This document shows positions 29,661-37,129 of a stretch of 51,869 nt of DNA, one piece after another. Numbering within the stretch: the first letter of the stretch is position 1; each line of letters begins with the position of its first letter. Source of the DNA: a virus. The DNA lies in the IMG/VR virus record IMGVR_UViG_3300044961_000057, positions 1 to 51,869 of that record. The stretch is one strand, 5' to 3'. The notes beneath the pieces are model-generated. The model saw only the letters and a program-made list of their open reading frames with translations, ran no database searches and was not told the DNA's origin. The translations under genes and the position numbers were made by a program.

Positions 29661-30071
29661 ATGGCAAACGTGGTTTACACCGAGTTTCTCAACTCGCTTC
29701 TCGATCTGAACCCCTCGATCGACTTCGACACCGACACGATCAAGGTCGCAATGGTGACCTCGGCTTACACGCCGAGCGCGGCTCACCAATTCTTCTCGAG
29801 CGTGACCGGCGTTGTCGGCACACCTCAAACGCTCACGACGCCGACGGTCACGGCGGGCGTGTTCGATGCGGCCGACGTGACGTTCACGGCCGTTGCGGCG
29901 GGTTCGACCGTCGTTGGTCTCGTGCTCTACAAAGACACGGGCGTTGCCGCGACTTCGCCCCTGATCGCTTTCATCGATTCCGTTGCGTCGGGGCTCCCGG
30001 TCGCGACGAACGGCGGTAACATCGTGATCGCGTGGGATAACGGCGCGAACAAGATCTTGAAGGTCGGGTGA
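29661..30071 (+). CDS. Virion structural protein (small beta-rich)
   Basis: A 136-aa protein beginning VVYTEFLNSLLDLNPSIDFD and continuing TDTIKVAMVTSAYTPSAAHQ, a pattern common to small phage structural proteins near the head genes. The rest is Thr/Val/Ala-rich beta (VGLVLYKDTG, NIVIAWDNG). Probable decoration or accessory virion protein. GGGACGCAAG precedes ATG 29661. Confidence 0.65.
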   Translation: MANVVYTEFLNSLLDLNPSIDFDTDTIKVAMVTSAYTPSAAHQFFSSVTGVVGTPQTLTTPTVTAGVFDAADVTFTAVAAGSTVVGLVLYKDTGVAATSPLIAFIDSVASGLPVATNGGNIVIAWDNGANKILKVG

Positions 30072-30075
30072 TCAC

Positions 30076-30324
30076 ATGGCCGCTCCCTACTGGCTTTTCG
30101 TCGAATCCATGAACGCCGAGGTCGGCCCCATCGCGCCCGAGTTCGGCTCGGTCGAAGCGGCGGCCCTCGTTGCGGCCGCCCGTTCCGACAACATTCGCGC
30201 GGTCTCGGGCGCGAGCGATTTCGTTTCTCGCTGGCGTTTGCGCCCGGTCGTCGGTCTTCTCGACGAGACCGAAGCGGCCGCCTGGGAAGCTCTCGCCTCG
30301 ATCAACGCGTTCGCCACGTTCTAA
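30076..30324 (+). CDS. Small hypothetical protein, late region
   Basis: An 82-aa protein, acidic and Ala-rich (YWLFVESMNAEVGPIAPEFG; LDETEAAAWEALASINAFAT). It follows the structural gene by 4 nt in the late transcription unit. No family is recognised. Confidence 0.6.
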   Translation: MAAPYWLFVESMNAEVGPIAPEFGSVEAAALVAAARSDNIRAVSGASDFVSRWRLRPVVGLLDETEAAAWEALASINAFATF

Positions 30325-30336
30325 GGAACCGACGCC

Positions 30337-30528
30337 ATGCCGAAAACGAAACACTTGCCGATCCTCGATTCGGTGACCTCGAACACGATCGAAGTTGCGA
30401 TCGTTCGAGGTCGCGTGCGAATTCAGTTCTCGATCACGCACGGCGTCGAACTCACACCCGTTGCGGCTCGAGCGCTGGCGAAGCGCTTGCGCGAACTCGC
30501 CGACACTCTCACAACCCCGGTGATCTGA
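30337..30528 (+). CDS. Small hypothetical protein, late region
   Basis: A 63-aa protein with two strands (NTIEVAIVRGRVRIQFSI) followed by a helix (PVAARALAKRLRELADTL). The strand-helix layout is common in small virion-associated proteins. It ends 1 nt before the next gene starts. Confidence 0.6.
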   Translation: MPKTKHLPILDSVTSNTIEVAIVRGRVRIQFSITHGVELTPVAARALAKRLRELADTLTTPVI

Positions 30529-30529
30529 C

Positions 30530-31318
30530 ATGGCGATCTCGACTCTCGACGGATTGATCGCGGCCTCGAAGCAAGTTCGACCGTTCTACAAGGTGAGCGC
30601 AACGAGCAAGGCGGCCGGTTCGTTTCACTCGCTTTGGACCCTGGCCGGTTTGCCCGGCGCGGGTTCGGCTCCCGGTACGGCGGCGGGCGCGGCGTGCAAT
30701 AACACGACCGTCGGCGCGTTGCCGTGGACCTCACCGGACGGCGCAAACCTGGCTTACCTGGCGGCGCTCGAGCTTGCGGGCGCGACGATCGGCAACTTCA
30801 TTCTCTACGATCGTCTTGTCCACACGTCGACGCTCTCGGGCACGGTCACGACTGCGCAAACCGTGAACTCGGCCGCTCTCACCCGCTACACGACGGGCGA
30901 AGACGTTGAGGCGTGGCTCGAGTTCTACGCGGCGACGGGCTCAACGGCAACGACCGCAACCGTGAGCTACACGAACGAAGCGGGAACGGCGGGGCGCACG
31001 GGTTCGGCGGCGATCGTCGCAACCACGGTGATCGGTCAAATGATCCCGATCACGTTGCAAGCTGGCGACAAGGGTGTTCGCTCGGTGCAATCGGTCACGC
31101 TCGCGGCGTCGACCCTCACGGCCGGAAACTTCGGCGTGACGCTCATGAAGCGGCTTCAAAACGCGCCCATGATGATCGCGAACGTCGGCCAAACCTTCGA
31201 CTTCGGCGCAACCGGGTTGCCGCAAGTCGTCGCGGGTGCGTGCCTCGCATTCGCGGTGTTGTGCTCGGCGACGAACACGGGCATCGTGACGGGAGCGGTC
31301 AAGACCGCCGAGGGCTGA
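30530..31318 (+). CDS. Putative virion structural protein
   Basis: A 262-aa protein rich in Thr, Ala, Ser and Gly with beta-strand character throughout (GNFILYDRLVHTST, DVEAWLEFYAATGSTATTAT, GQMIPITLQAGDKGVRSVQS). This composition and its position between portal and head morphogenesis genes suggest a structural virion protein. It precedes the 14-repeat protein and may form part of the same surface structure. Confidence 0.6.
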   Translation: MAISTLDGLIAASKQVRPFYKVSATSKAAGSFHSLWTLAGLPGAGSAPGTAAGAACNNTTVGALPWTSPDGANLAYLAALELAGATIGNFILYDRLVHTSTLSGTVTTAQTVNSAALTRYTTGEDVEAWLEFYAATGSTATTATVSYTNEAGTAGRTGSAAIVATTVIGQMIPITLQAGDKGVRSVQSVTLAASTLTAGNFGVTLMKRLQNAPMMIANVGQTFDFGATGLPQVVAGACLAFAVLCSATNTGIVTGAVKTAEG

Positions 31319-31321
31319 TCC

Positions 31322-32539
31322 TTGGGTATCCCGTTTCGCAATCCGAACGCGGGTCGACTCACCCGGCGCTTTGTTGCGCGCTCGGGCGTCGATCTGCTTA
31401 CGGGTCGTGTCGACGGTGGATCAGCACAAGCGGCCGAGAACGTTTTTCGTGACGGTATTTTCGGAACGGTCGCGAGCAACGTAACCGTTTCGCCGAATGG
31501 TCTCGCGATCGCGGTGACGCTCGGTGCGCCTGGCGTGTCAGCGACCGCGACCGTTTCACCGAACGGGCTTGCGATCCCGATCGCCTTCGGTTCGCCGACG
31601 GTGCAACCGGGCTCGGTGAACGTCTCGCCGAACGGTCTCGCAATCGCGGTGACGCTCGGCGCGCCCTCGGTGCAACCGGGTTCGGTGAACGTCTCGCCGA
31701 ATGGTCTCGCGATCCCGGTGAGCTTCGGTTCGCCTTCGGTCACGCAACCGATCGTGATCTCGCCGAACGGGCTTGCGATCCCGCTCGCGTTCGGCGCGCC
31801 CTCGGTGCAACCGGGCTCGGTGAGCATCGCACCGAACGGCGTTGCGATCGCGGTGACGCTCGGCGCGCCCTCGGTGCAACCGGGCTCGGTGAACGTCTCG
31901 CCGAACGGTGTTGCGATCCCGCTCGCGTTCGGCGCGCCCTCGGTGCAACCGGGCTCGGTGAACATCGCGCCGAACGGCGTGCTCATTCCGCGCACGCTCG
32001 GCACGCCAACGATCACGGCGACCGCTTCGATCTCACCGAACGGCGTTGCGATCTCGGTGAGCTTCGGTTCGCCGACGGTGCAACCGGGCTCGGTGAGCAT
32101 CGCGCCGAACGGCGTTGCGATCCCGGTGAGCTTCGGTTCGCCGACGGTTGGCAACAACACGATCGCGCCGAGCAACGTCAGTGTGAACGGGCTCGCTATT
32201 CCGTTCAACTTCGGCCGCCCGTCGATCACGCCCGGCTCGGTGAACGTCTCGCCGAATGGGCTTTCGATCTCGGTCGCGTTCGGGTCACCCTCGGTCACCT
32301 CGATCGCTACGGTCTCGCCGAGCGGGTTCAAGATCCCGGTCACGTTCGGCGCGCCTGCTCTCGTCTACAACCAAAACGTTTCACCGAACGGCGTCTTGAT
32401 TCCTCTCACGTTCGGGTTGCTCGTGATCGCTGATCGCTCGAATGAGCGGGTCGTGTATCGTGGCCCGCCGTTGCGGTTTCCGTCAGGCTCGAGCCGAGGT
32501 GCGCTCGGGTTCACTCCTAAGCGGGGCAAATGGACATGA
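31322..32539 (+). CDS. Repeat protein with 14 beta repeats, probable virion surface protein
   Basis: A 405-aa protein. After a ~50-aa basic N-terminus come 14 repeats of about 22-23 residues with consensus xVSPNGLAIPVxFGxPSV, covering ~residues 57-375. Short Pro-Gly links (VQPGS) join them. A basic, folded C-terminus ends GALGFTPKRGKWT. The regular strands suggest a beta-solenoid or string of small beta units, suited to a fibre or head decoration. TTG 31322 is the start, with GAGGG 7 nt upstream. Neighbouring repeats are almost identical in DNA, so repeat number can change by recombination. Confidence 0.7.
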   Translation: MGIPFRNPNAGRLTRRFVARSGVDLLTGRVDGGSAQAAENVFRDGIFGTVASNVTVSPNGLAIAVTLGAPGVSATATVSPNGLAIPIAFGSPTVQPGSVNVSPNGLAIAVTLGAPSVQPGSVNVSPNGLAIPVSFGSPSVTQPIVISPNGLAIPLAFGAPSVQPGSVSIAPNGVAIAVTLGAPSVQPGSVNVSPNGVAIPLAFGAPSVQPGSVNIAPNGVLIPRTLGTPTITATASISPNGVAISVSFGSPTVQPGSVSIAPNGVAIPVSFGSPTVGNNTIAPSNVSVNGLAIPFNFGRPSITPGSVNVSPNGLSISVAFGSPSVTSIATVSPSGFKIPVTFGAPALVYNQNVSPNGVLIPLTFGLLVIADRSNERVVYRGPPLRFPSGSSRGALGFTPKRGKWT

Positions 32540-33372
32540 TGAATCGGGGCGCATTCAAGGCACTCGTGCAAGCGGGCGGCGCACAACGCGCGCGCGTAGC
32601 GCTTCCGAAAATGGCGCTTCCGACGGCGCAAGCTCGGCGCTACTCGCGCGCGTTGCGCGGGAAACTTCTCGCCGACGCTCTCGCGCTCGTGCGCGCGAAG
32701 CTCGTGCCGAAGCTCGAGGCTCTCGCCGAGAACACCTCGAAGATCGCAACGAGCGTTCGCACCGACGCCGACGAGATCGGGAACACTCTCGACGAGATTC
32801 AAACCGAGTTTCTTTCGAAATGGTCGCGTCGACGAATGACCTCGCTCGTGCGCCCGGTCGCCGAAGAGATCGAGCGCTTTCACGCGACGCAACTCAACCG
32901 CTCGTTGCGCGCGGCCGTCGGTGTTGACGTGGTTGGGTCTGAACCCTGGCTCGAGAAATCGATCGACGAGTTCACGGCCGAGAACGTCGGCTTGATCAAG
33001 TCGATCCCGACGCGGTTCTTCGACGACCTCGAGACGAACTTGAAGCGTGAACTCGCCGACGGTGCCCGCTGGGAAGAACTCGCGGGAATCGTAGAAGAGC
33101 GCTACGGCGTCGCTCAATCACGCGCGGAATTGATCGCGCGCGATCAGGCGGGAAAGTTCTTCGGCGATCTCAACCGAGTTCGTCAGGGCGACCTCGGGAT
33201 CGAGCGCTTCACATGGCGCACGATGCACGACAACCGAGTTCGTGAAGAGCACGAGGCGCGAGACGGCGAAGCGTTCGCTTGGAACGATCCGCCCGACGGT
33301 GAGACACCGGGCGAGCCCGTGTTGTGCCGCTGCTACGCCGAGCCCGACCTTGCGGGCTTGCTCGAAGACTAG
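32530..33372 (+). CDS. Head morphogenesis protein (SPP1 gp7 / Mu F-like)
   Basis: A 280-aa protein. The C-terminal third shows the family pattern: RAELIARDQAGKFFGDLNRV, FTWRTMHDNRVREEHEARDG, AFAWNDPPDGETPG and CRCYAEPD. The N-terminal part is helical. These proteins enter the prohead with the portal and help assembly. The gene overlaps the repeat-protein stop; ATG 32536 forms ATGA with that stop and is an equally good start. Its end overlaps the minus-strand accessory island by 3 nt. Confidence 0.85.
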   Translation: MDMMNRGAFKALVQAGGAQRARVALPKMALPTAQARRYSRALRGKLLADALALVRAKLVPKLEALAENTSKIATSVRTDADEIGNTLDEIQTEFLSKWSRRRMTSLVRPVAEEIERFHATQLNRSLRAAVGVDVVGSEPWLEKSIDEFTAENVGLIKSIPTRFFDDLETNLKRELADGARWEELAGIVEERYGVAQSRAELIARDQAGKFFGDLNRVRQGDLGIERFTWRTMHDNRVREEHEARDGEAFAWNDPPDGETPGEPVLCRCYAEPDLAGLLED

Positions 33373-33644
33373 TCTCGACGAAAGAACACGAGCGCGAACG
33401 CGTGAGAGAGGATCGGCGCGGGCGGGTTCTTCGGGTCGGCCGAAAGCCGATCGACCTCATACCCGAGCGCGATCCGAAGCTCACGCGTCGCGTTGTCGAG
33501 AGCGGCTTGTTCGTGCGGCTCGAGCTTGAAGTGTGCGCGGATCTTCTCGCACGCCTGGGAAATCGCCTGAAACGCGAAGACCTTCTCACGCGCCCGATCT
33601 GAGAGAACCTCGAGCGCTTCTCGGTACGTGAACGGGAGCTTCAT
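33369..33644 (-). CDS. Accessory hypothetical protein
   Basis: A 91-aa helical protein (PFTYREALEVLSDRAREKVF, LEPHEQAALDNATRELRIAL). It is the third gene of unit D and is 4-nt coupled to the gene upstream (ATG 33644). Its stop overlaps the stop of the head morphogenesis gene on the other strand. Function unknown. Confidence 0.6.
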   Translation of the reverse strand: MKLPFTYREALEVLSDRAREKVFAFQAISQACEKIRAHFKLEPHEQAALDNATRELRIALGYEVDRLSADPKNPPAPILSHAFALVFFRRD

Positions 33645-33889
33645 TCGATCGCCTTCCTGATTGCGTTGATTGCCGCGTGAGGATCTTCGAAACCGTAGAA
33701 CTCGGCGCGCGCCGTTCCCTTGCGAGCAACGATCACGTAAGGCCCGCTCATGCCCTGGCGCGGCTCGCTCGAAAGCTCGAGCTTCGGCCCGCGCTTTCCC
33801 GACCAATCCCGCTCGCTCAACACGTGGATCACCGCGTCGGTACGTCGACGCCAGCGACCGAACACGAACACTTCGTCATGCTCGCTCAT
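33641..33889 (-). CDS. Accessory hypothetical protein
   Basis: An 82-aa basic protein with mixed strands (EVFVFGRWRRRTDAVIHVLS, PYVIVARKGTARAEFYGFED). ATG 33889 overlaps the previous gene by 4 nt. Second gene of unit D. No family is recognised. Confidence 0.6.
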   Translation of the reverse strand: MSEHDEVFVFGRWRRRTDAVIHVLSERDWSGKRGPKLELSSEPRQGMSGPYVIVARKGTARAEFYGFEDPHAAINAIRKAIE

Positions 33890-34341
33890 GCGCGCACCTT
33901 GACCCATTCGACAACCGCGTTCAAGTCGGCCGACTCGATCCGATCCCATTTGTTCGGCCCGACCTTGTGCGCGGCATGGAATCCGCCGAAACCGTTGAGG
34001 CCGATCTTGAACGCGGCGGCCGCATTCTCGGGCGACGACTTGCGAAGGTTCGTGATCGCTTCGACCGACGCCTGATATTCGCGCTCGTAGAGACCGCGAT
34101 CGAAAGCGCGCGCACACGCGATCTGCTCTTCGTGTGCCCGCTCGGTCTCGCGACGAATCTTCGCGGCGTTGAACTTCTCACCCGTGCGACCGCTCAACGC
34201 GCGGGCGGCGCACACACACCCGAAATAGACGATCTCGCCGTCGACCTCGAGGGCGGCCGTCGACTTGAGCCCGGTCTTGCCGCACAAGTCGCACGCCGAA
34301 ACTTCGTCAGTCCAACCGAGAAACGTGATCGCGTTGTTCAT
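33886..34341 (-). CDS. Zinc-binding accessory protein (leaderless)
   Basis: A 151-aa protein. CDLCG near residue 17 and FGCVCAARAL near residue 41 form a Cys-based zinc site, followed by long helices (RRETERAHEEQIACARAFDR). This layout occurs in small phage and plasmid proteins of unknown role. ATG 34341 is 6 nt after a TATCTT box with no ribosome site, so it is a leaderless candidate. Confidence 0.7.
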   Translation of the reverse strand: MNNAITFLGWTDEVSACDLCGKTGLKSTAALEVDGEIVYFGCVCAARALSGRTGEKFNAAKIRRETERAHEEQIACARAFDRGLYEREYQASVEAITNLRKSSPENAAAAFKIGLNGFGGFHAAHKVGPNKWDRIESADLNAVVEWVKVRA

Positions 34342-34347
34342 GAGAGA

Positions 34348-34375
34348 AAGATAACAGAATGATTCGAGGTGTCAA
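34348..34375 (-). promoter_or_regulatory. Accessory promoter copy D
   Basis: TTGACA (34375-34370), 16 bp, TATCTT (34353-34348), 6 nt, ATG 34341. The downstream GAGAGAAAGATAACAGAA tract is shared with copies A, C, E and F apart from single changes. Confidence 0.8.
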
Positions 34376-34387
34376 CACGAAAAGTGA

Positions 34388-34417
34388 AGGGCCCGGTCGA
34401 TTTCTTGATCGGGCCCT
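34388..34417 (-). terminator. Terminator between accessory units (E to D)
   Basis: A 12-bp stem with two G-U pairs around AGGGCCCGGTCGA, 5-nt loop. It lies 13 nt from the stop of unit E and 12 nt before the -35 box of promoter D. Confidence 0.75.
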
Positions 34418-34429
34418 GGTTTCGGTCGC

Positions 34430-34642
34430 TTACGCGCCGATCCCGGCGTCTCGCAAGTCACCTCGAGTGACCCAAATCAGCGAACCGCAAATGTCGGCTT
34501 GCGCCCGACAATTCACTTCGCCGATCGAGACGATCGTGAAGCGGTGACCCGCGCGGAAGAAACAACCGATCGGCGAGGTGTAGTCGCGCGCGATCGTGAA
34601 GGTGGAACCGACAACGAGAGAGGAAGTGTTGTTGTTGTTCAT
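34430..34642 (-). CDS. Small accessory protein (leaderless)
   Basis: A 70-aa beta-rich protein (SLVVGSTFTIARDYTSPIGC, HRFTIVSIGEVNCRAQADIC) with three cysteines. ATG 34642 is 6 nt after the TATCTT of promoter E. Single-gene unit. Function unknown. Confidence 0.65.
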   Translation of the reverse strand: MNNNNTSSLVVGSTFTIARDYTSPIGCFFRAGHRFTIVSIGEVNCRAQADICGSLIWVTRGDLRDAGIGA

Positions 34643-34648
34643 GAGAGA

Positions 34649-34676
34649 AAGATAACAGAACGCTTCGAGTTGTCAA
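34649..34676 (-). promoter_or_regulatory. Accessory promoter copy E
   Basis: TTGACA (34676-34671), 16 bp, TATCTT (34654-34649), 6 nt, ATG 34642. Identical to copy A through the boxes and spacer. Confidence 0.8.
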
Positions 34677-34688
34677 CACGAAATCGAA

Positions 34689-34716
34689 AGGGCCCGGTCG
34701 ATTTCGATCGGGCCCT
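34689..34716 (-). terminator. Terminator between accessory units (F to E)
   Basis: A 12-bp stem AGGGCCCGGTCG/CGATCGGGCCCT with a 4-nt loop between the stop at 34729 and promoter E. Downstream on the minus transcript is TTTCGATTTCG. Confidence 0.78.
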
Positions 34717-34728
34717 GGTTTCGCGCGT

Positions 34729-35031
34729 TTAGGCCCAACGAGTGAGCTTCAAACGGTCACCAACGACGATCACCGCGAACCCCGTTGCGAGCGCGAACCG
34801 ATTGCGGTTGCGGTTGAAACCGCCCGACACGCACGACCAATTGAAGAGGTGATTACCGCCACCCGACGCGACGAACATGCGCCCGTCATTGCCGACGGGA
34901 ACGCTCGCGCGGGTCACCTCTTCGTTGAGGCACGCGGGATCGTACCCGTTGAGGTCGACTCGGCCGAGCAAGCCGAGCCGCTCGAGTTCGTTGCGAAGCG
35001 TCGTGATCTCTTCAGTCTTGAGAAAGTTCAT
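34729..35031 (-). CDS. Accessory hypothetical protein
   Basis: A 100-aa protein: an N-terminal helix (TEEITTLRNELERLGLLGRV) then a glycine-rich beta part (FVASGGGNHLFNWSCVSGGF, ATGFAVIVVGDRLKL). Second gene of unit F, with GAAAGG upstream of ATG 35031. Function unknown. Confidence 0.65.
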   Translation of the reverse strand: MNFLKTEEITTLRNELERLGLLGRVDLNGYDPACLNEEVTRASVPVGNDGRMFVASGGGNHLFNWSCVSGGFNRNRNRFALATGFAVIVVGDRLKLTRWA

Positions 35032-35049
35032 TGTGTGCGCCTTTCGTTT

Positions 35050-35241
35050 TCAGCCGAGGGTGTAGTGAGCGACTTGTTGATCGTGCGGAAGAGAGTTGAG
35101 GTGCGCGGCAAGCTCGAGCGCTTGCGCGTGCGTGAGGTCGGTTTTGAAGAAGCGGCCGCCAACGACCGCGAAGGTGTGATCCGGGCCCGACGAGATTTTC
35201 GAAAGACCGTTGAGAGCAGCGGTGAAGAGCGCGTTGTTCAT
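35050..35241 (-). CDS. Small accessory protein (leaderless)
   Basis: A 63-aa protein (ALFTAALNGLSKISSGPDHT, then a helix ALELAAHLNSLP). It is the first gene of unit F; ATG 35241 is 6 nt after TATCTT. No family is recognised. Confidence 0.65.
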   Translation of the reverse strand: MNNALFTAALNGLSKISSGPDHTFAVVGGRFFKTDLTHAQALELAAHLNSLPHDQQVAHYTLG

Positions 35242-35247
35242 GAGAGA

Positions 35248-35275
35248 AAGATAACAGAACGCTTCGAGATGTCAA
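35248..35275 (-). promoter_or_regulatory. Accessory promoter copy F
   Basis: TTGACA (35275-35270), 16 bp, TATCTT (35253-35248), 6 nt, ATG 35241. Beyond it, only one arm of the accessory terminator (AGGGCCCGGTCGATTTCTCG, ~35288-35307) remains; the pairing arm is missing. Confidence 0.8.
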
Positions 35276-35368
35276 CACGAAATCGAAAGGGCCCGGTCGA
35301 TTTCTCGGTTTACCGTTAGGTTTCGCACACTTGCGCGCGCGGTCGAAAAGCTCGATCCTTCGATCATC

Positions 35369-36559
35369 ATGGATCGCGTTCGTCGTCTTGATCGTTCGAG
35401 TTTCGGCCGAGCCCAACGGCTCGATAACGGAATGATCCGCGCGCCCGCGCGCCTGACGCGAACGGGCGTGTTCACGTATCTCACGGCCGACGGTAAGACC
35501 GTGCGTGAACTTCGCTTGCCCGAGGAAGTGTTCGCGCCCGAGTCGCTCTCGAGCTTCGAGCTTGTGCCGCTCACGAACGATCACCCGACCGAGAACGGCG
35601 GTGAGGTCACGGCCGAGAACGCGAAGCGCTTGAGCGTCGGAACCGTCGGCAACGTGAAGCGCGACGAGACCGATCGAAACTATGTCGGCGCGGTTCTCAT
35701 GATTCACGACGCCGACGCCGCTTCGCTCGTTGAGTCGGGCAAGCGCGAGATTTCGTGCGGCTATTTCTGCGATCGCGAACCGGCCGAGCCTGGCGCGACG
35801 TACCGCGATCCGCTCACGGGCGACGCCGAGCCCTACGACTTCGTTCAACGAAACATTCGCGGCAACCACGTTGCGATCGTGAACGTCGGGCGCGCGGGCC
35901 CCGAAGTGCGGATCATCATGGACGCGGCCGACGGTGTTCAGGTAGATTCGACCGATGTTCGAGTCATGAAGACTCAAACCGAGGGCGTCACGCCCGAAAG
36001 AAAGGCAACTGAAATGCTGAAGATCACGATCGACGGCGTGACCTACGAGGTCGCGCCCCAGGTTTCCGAAGCGCTCGCGAAGGAACGCAAGATCAACGCC
36101 GACATGCTCGAGGCCGTTCGCGGTGAGTCCGCGAAGGTGAAGAGCGATCTCGACAAGGCGATCGCTCGCGCCGACGCGCTCGAGGCCGAGAAGAAGACCC
36201 TCGCCGAGAAGCTCGAGAAGGCGACCAAGCCCGAGGCGATCTCGGCGGCCGTGACCGAGCGTGTTTCGCTCGAGTCGATCGCGGCTCGTTTCGAGGTGAA
36301 GACCGACGGTCTCGACAACCTCGCCGTTCGGCGCGCGGTGATCACCAAGATCGACGCGAACGTGAAGCTCGAGGGCAAGAGCGACGACTACGTGATCGGC
36401 ATGTTCGATCACGTCACCAAGACCGACGCGAACACGGCGGTCTCGAAGCTCAAGGGTGAGCCCTCGAGCGTCGTGAAGGTCGACGAGAAGACCCTGAAGA
36501 ACGCGGCCGATCGTCGCGCCGAGTTCAACAACGCGTTCTTCGGCAAGAGCGCGAAGTAA
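35369..36559 (+). CDS. Prohead protease (DUF2213) fused to scaffold
   Basis: A 396-aa protein. Residues ~1-190 match DUF2213-type capsid maturation proteases: ELVPLTNDHP, VGTVGNVKRDETDRNYVGAV, REISCGYFCDRE, and RNIRGNHVAIVNVGRAGP; the His and Ser positions are those expected for catalysis. Residues ~215-330 form a long charged coiled coil (SDLDKAIARADALEAEKKTL) typical of scaffold. It would guide capsid assembly and then cleave it. An internal start at 36014 would release the scaffold alone. The start is ATG 35369, without an obvious strong ribosome site. Confidence 0.85.
   Translation: MDRVRRLDRSSFGRAQRLDNGMIRAPARLTRTGVFTYLTADGKTVRELRLPEEVFAPESLSSFELVPLTNDHPTENGGEVTAENAKRLSVGTVGNVKRDETDRNYVGAVLMIHDADAASLVESGKREISCGYFCDREPAEPGATYRDPLTGDAEPYDFVQRNIRGNHVAIVNVGRAGPEVRIIMDAADGVQVDSTDVRVMKTQTEGVTPERKATEMLKITIDGVTYEVAPQVSEALAKERKINADMLEAVRGESAKVKSDLDKAIARADALEAEKKTLAEKLEKATKPEAISAAVTERVSLESIAARFEVKTDGLDNLAVRRAVITKIDANVKLEGKSDDYVIGMFDHVTKTDANTAVSKLKGEPSSVVKVDEKTLKNAADRRAEFNNAFFGKSAK
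36014..36559 (+). CDS. Nested in-frame scaffold protein (internal start)
   Basis: ATG 36014 is residue 216 of the protease-scaffold gene, in frame, and is preceded by AGAAAGGCAAC, one of the better ribosome sites here. The product would be 181 aa: a short folded start (LKITIDGVTYEVAPQVSEAL) and the coiled-coil scaffold. This resembles the lambda C/Nu3 arrangement. The second product is inferred, not shown. Confidence 0.55.
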   Translation: MLKITIDGVTYEVAPQVSEALAKERKINADMLEAVRGESAKVKSDLDKAIARADALEAEKKTLAEKLEKATKPEAISAAVTERVSLESIAARFEVKTDGLDNLAVRRAVITKIDANVKLEGKSDDYVIGMFDHVTKTDANTAVSKLKGEPSSVVKVDEKTLKNAADRRAEFNNAFFGKSAK

Positions 36560-36595
36560 ACCTCAACCCAACTTTCCCGAAAGGAAAACGAAACC

Positions 36596-37087
36596 ATGTC
36601 GCAAACCAGCTACCTGTCAACGATGCAAACCGCCTACGAGGGCGGGCACGGTGTTCTCGAGAAGGTGATCACCGTTCGCAACAACTCGGGCGCGGAAATC
36701 CCGCACGGCCGCGCGGTCGTCTTCGACGGCGGCGCGGGCACGACCGAGATCGCCGCGAAGCTCCCGAGCGGTTCGACCGACGTGATCATGGGCGCGCTGC
36801 TCTACGAGCACTCGCACGAGACCGCGAACGGCAACGGCATTCCCGCGAACGGCACCGGCTCGGTCGTCTCGCGCGGTGAGATCTGGATGTTCACCGAGCA
36901 AGCCGTGACTCCCGCCGATCCCGTGTTCGTGCGCTACAACGCGGCGGGCGGCACCGGCTCGAGCCCGGCCGTCGGCCAGGTTCGCAAAGACGCCGACACC
37001 GCGAAGGCGGTCGCGGCGACGAACGCTCGTTTCCGCACGGTCGCGGCGGCGGGTGCCCTGGTTCTCGTCGAATGGAACCTCCCGTAA
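36596..37087 (+). CDS. Capsid cement/decoration protein
   Basis: A 163-aa beta-rich protein with GHGVLEKVITVRNNSGAEIP, GRAVVFDGG and SRGEIWMFTEQAVTPADPVF, the pattern of phage structural cement proteins located between scaffold and major capsid genes. It likely stabilises the mature capsid from the outside. GAAAGGAAAACG precedes ATG 36596. Confidence 0.75.
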   Translation: MSQTSYLSTMQTAYEGGHGVLEKVITVRNNSGAEIPHGRAVVFDGGAGTTEIAAKLPSGSTDVIMGALLYEHSHETANGNGIPANGTGSVVSRGEIWMFTEQAVTPADPVFVRYNAAGGTGSSPAVGQVRKDADTAKAVAATNARFRTVAAAGALVLVEWNLP

Positions 37088-37129
37088 CACTCTTCTGATC
37101 CTCGTGATCAACTGAAAGGAAACGAAACC

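Noticed and set aside
31322-32539. CRISPR-like array
   Set aside because: The regular repeats are in-frame protein repeats with no unique spacers; they encode a beta-repeat protein.
24184-35310. Insertion sequences or transposon ends explaining the repeated accessory elements
   Set aside because: No transposase, no inverted termini and no target duplications; the repeats are functional promoters and terminators.
35012-36412. 466-codon minus-strand frame across the protease gene and accessory unit F
   Set aside because: It crosses a promoter and two real genes, is rich in Arg/His/Val shadow composition, and shows no family pattern.
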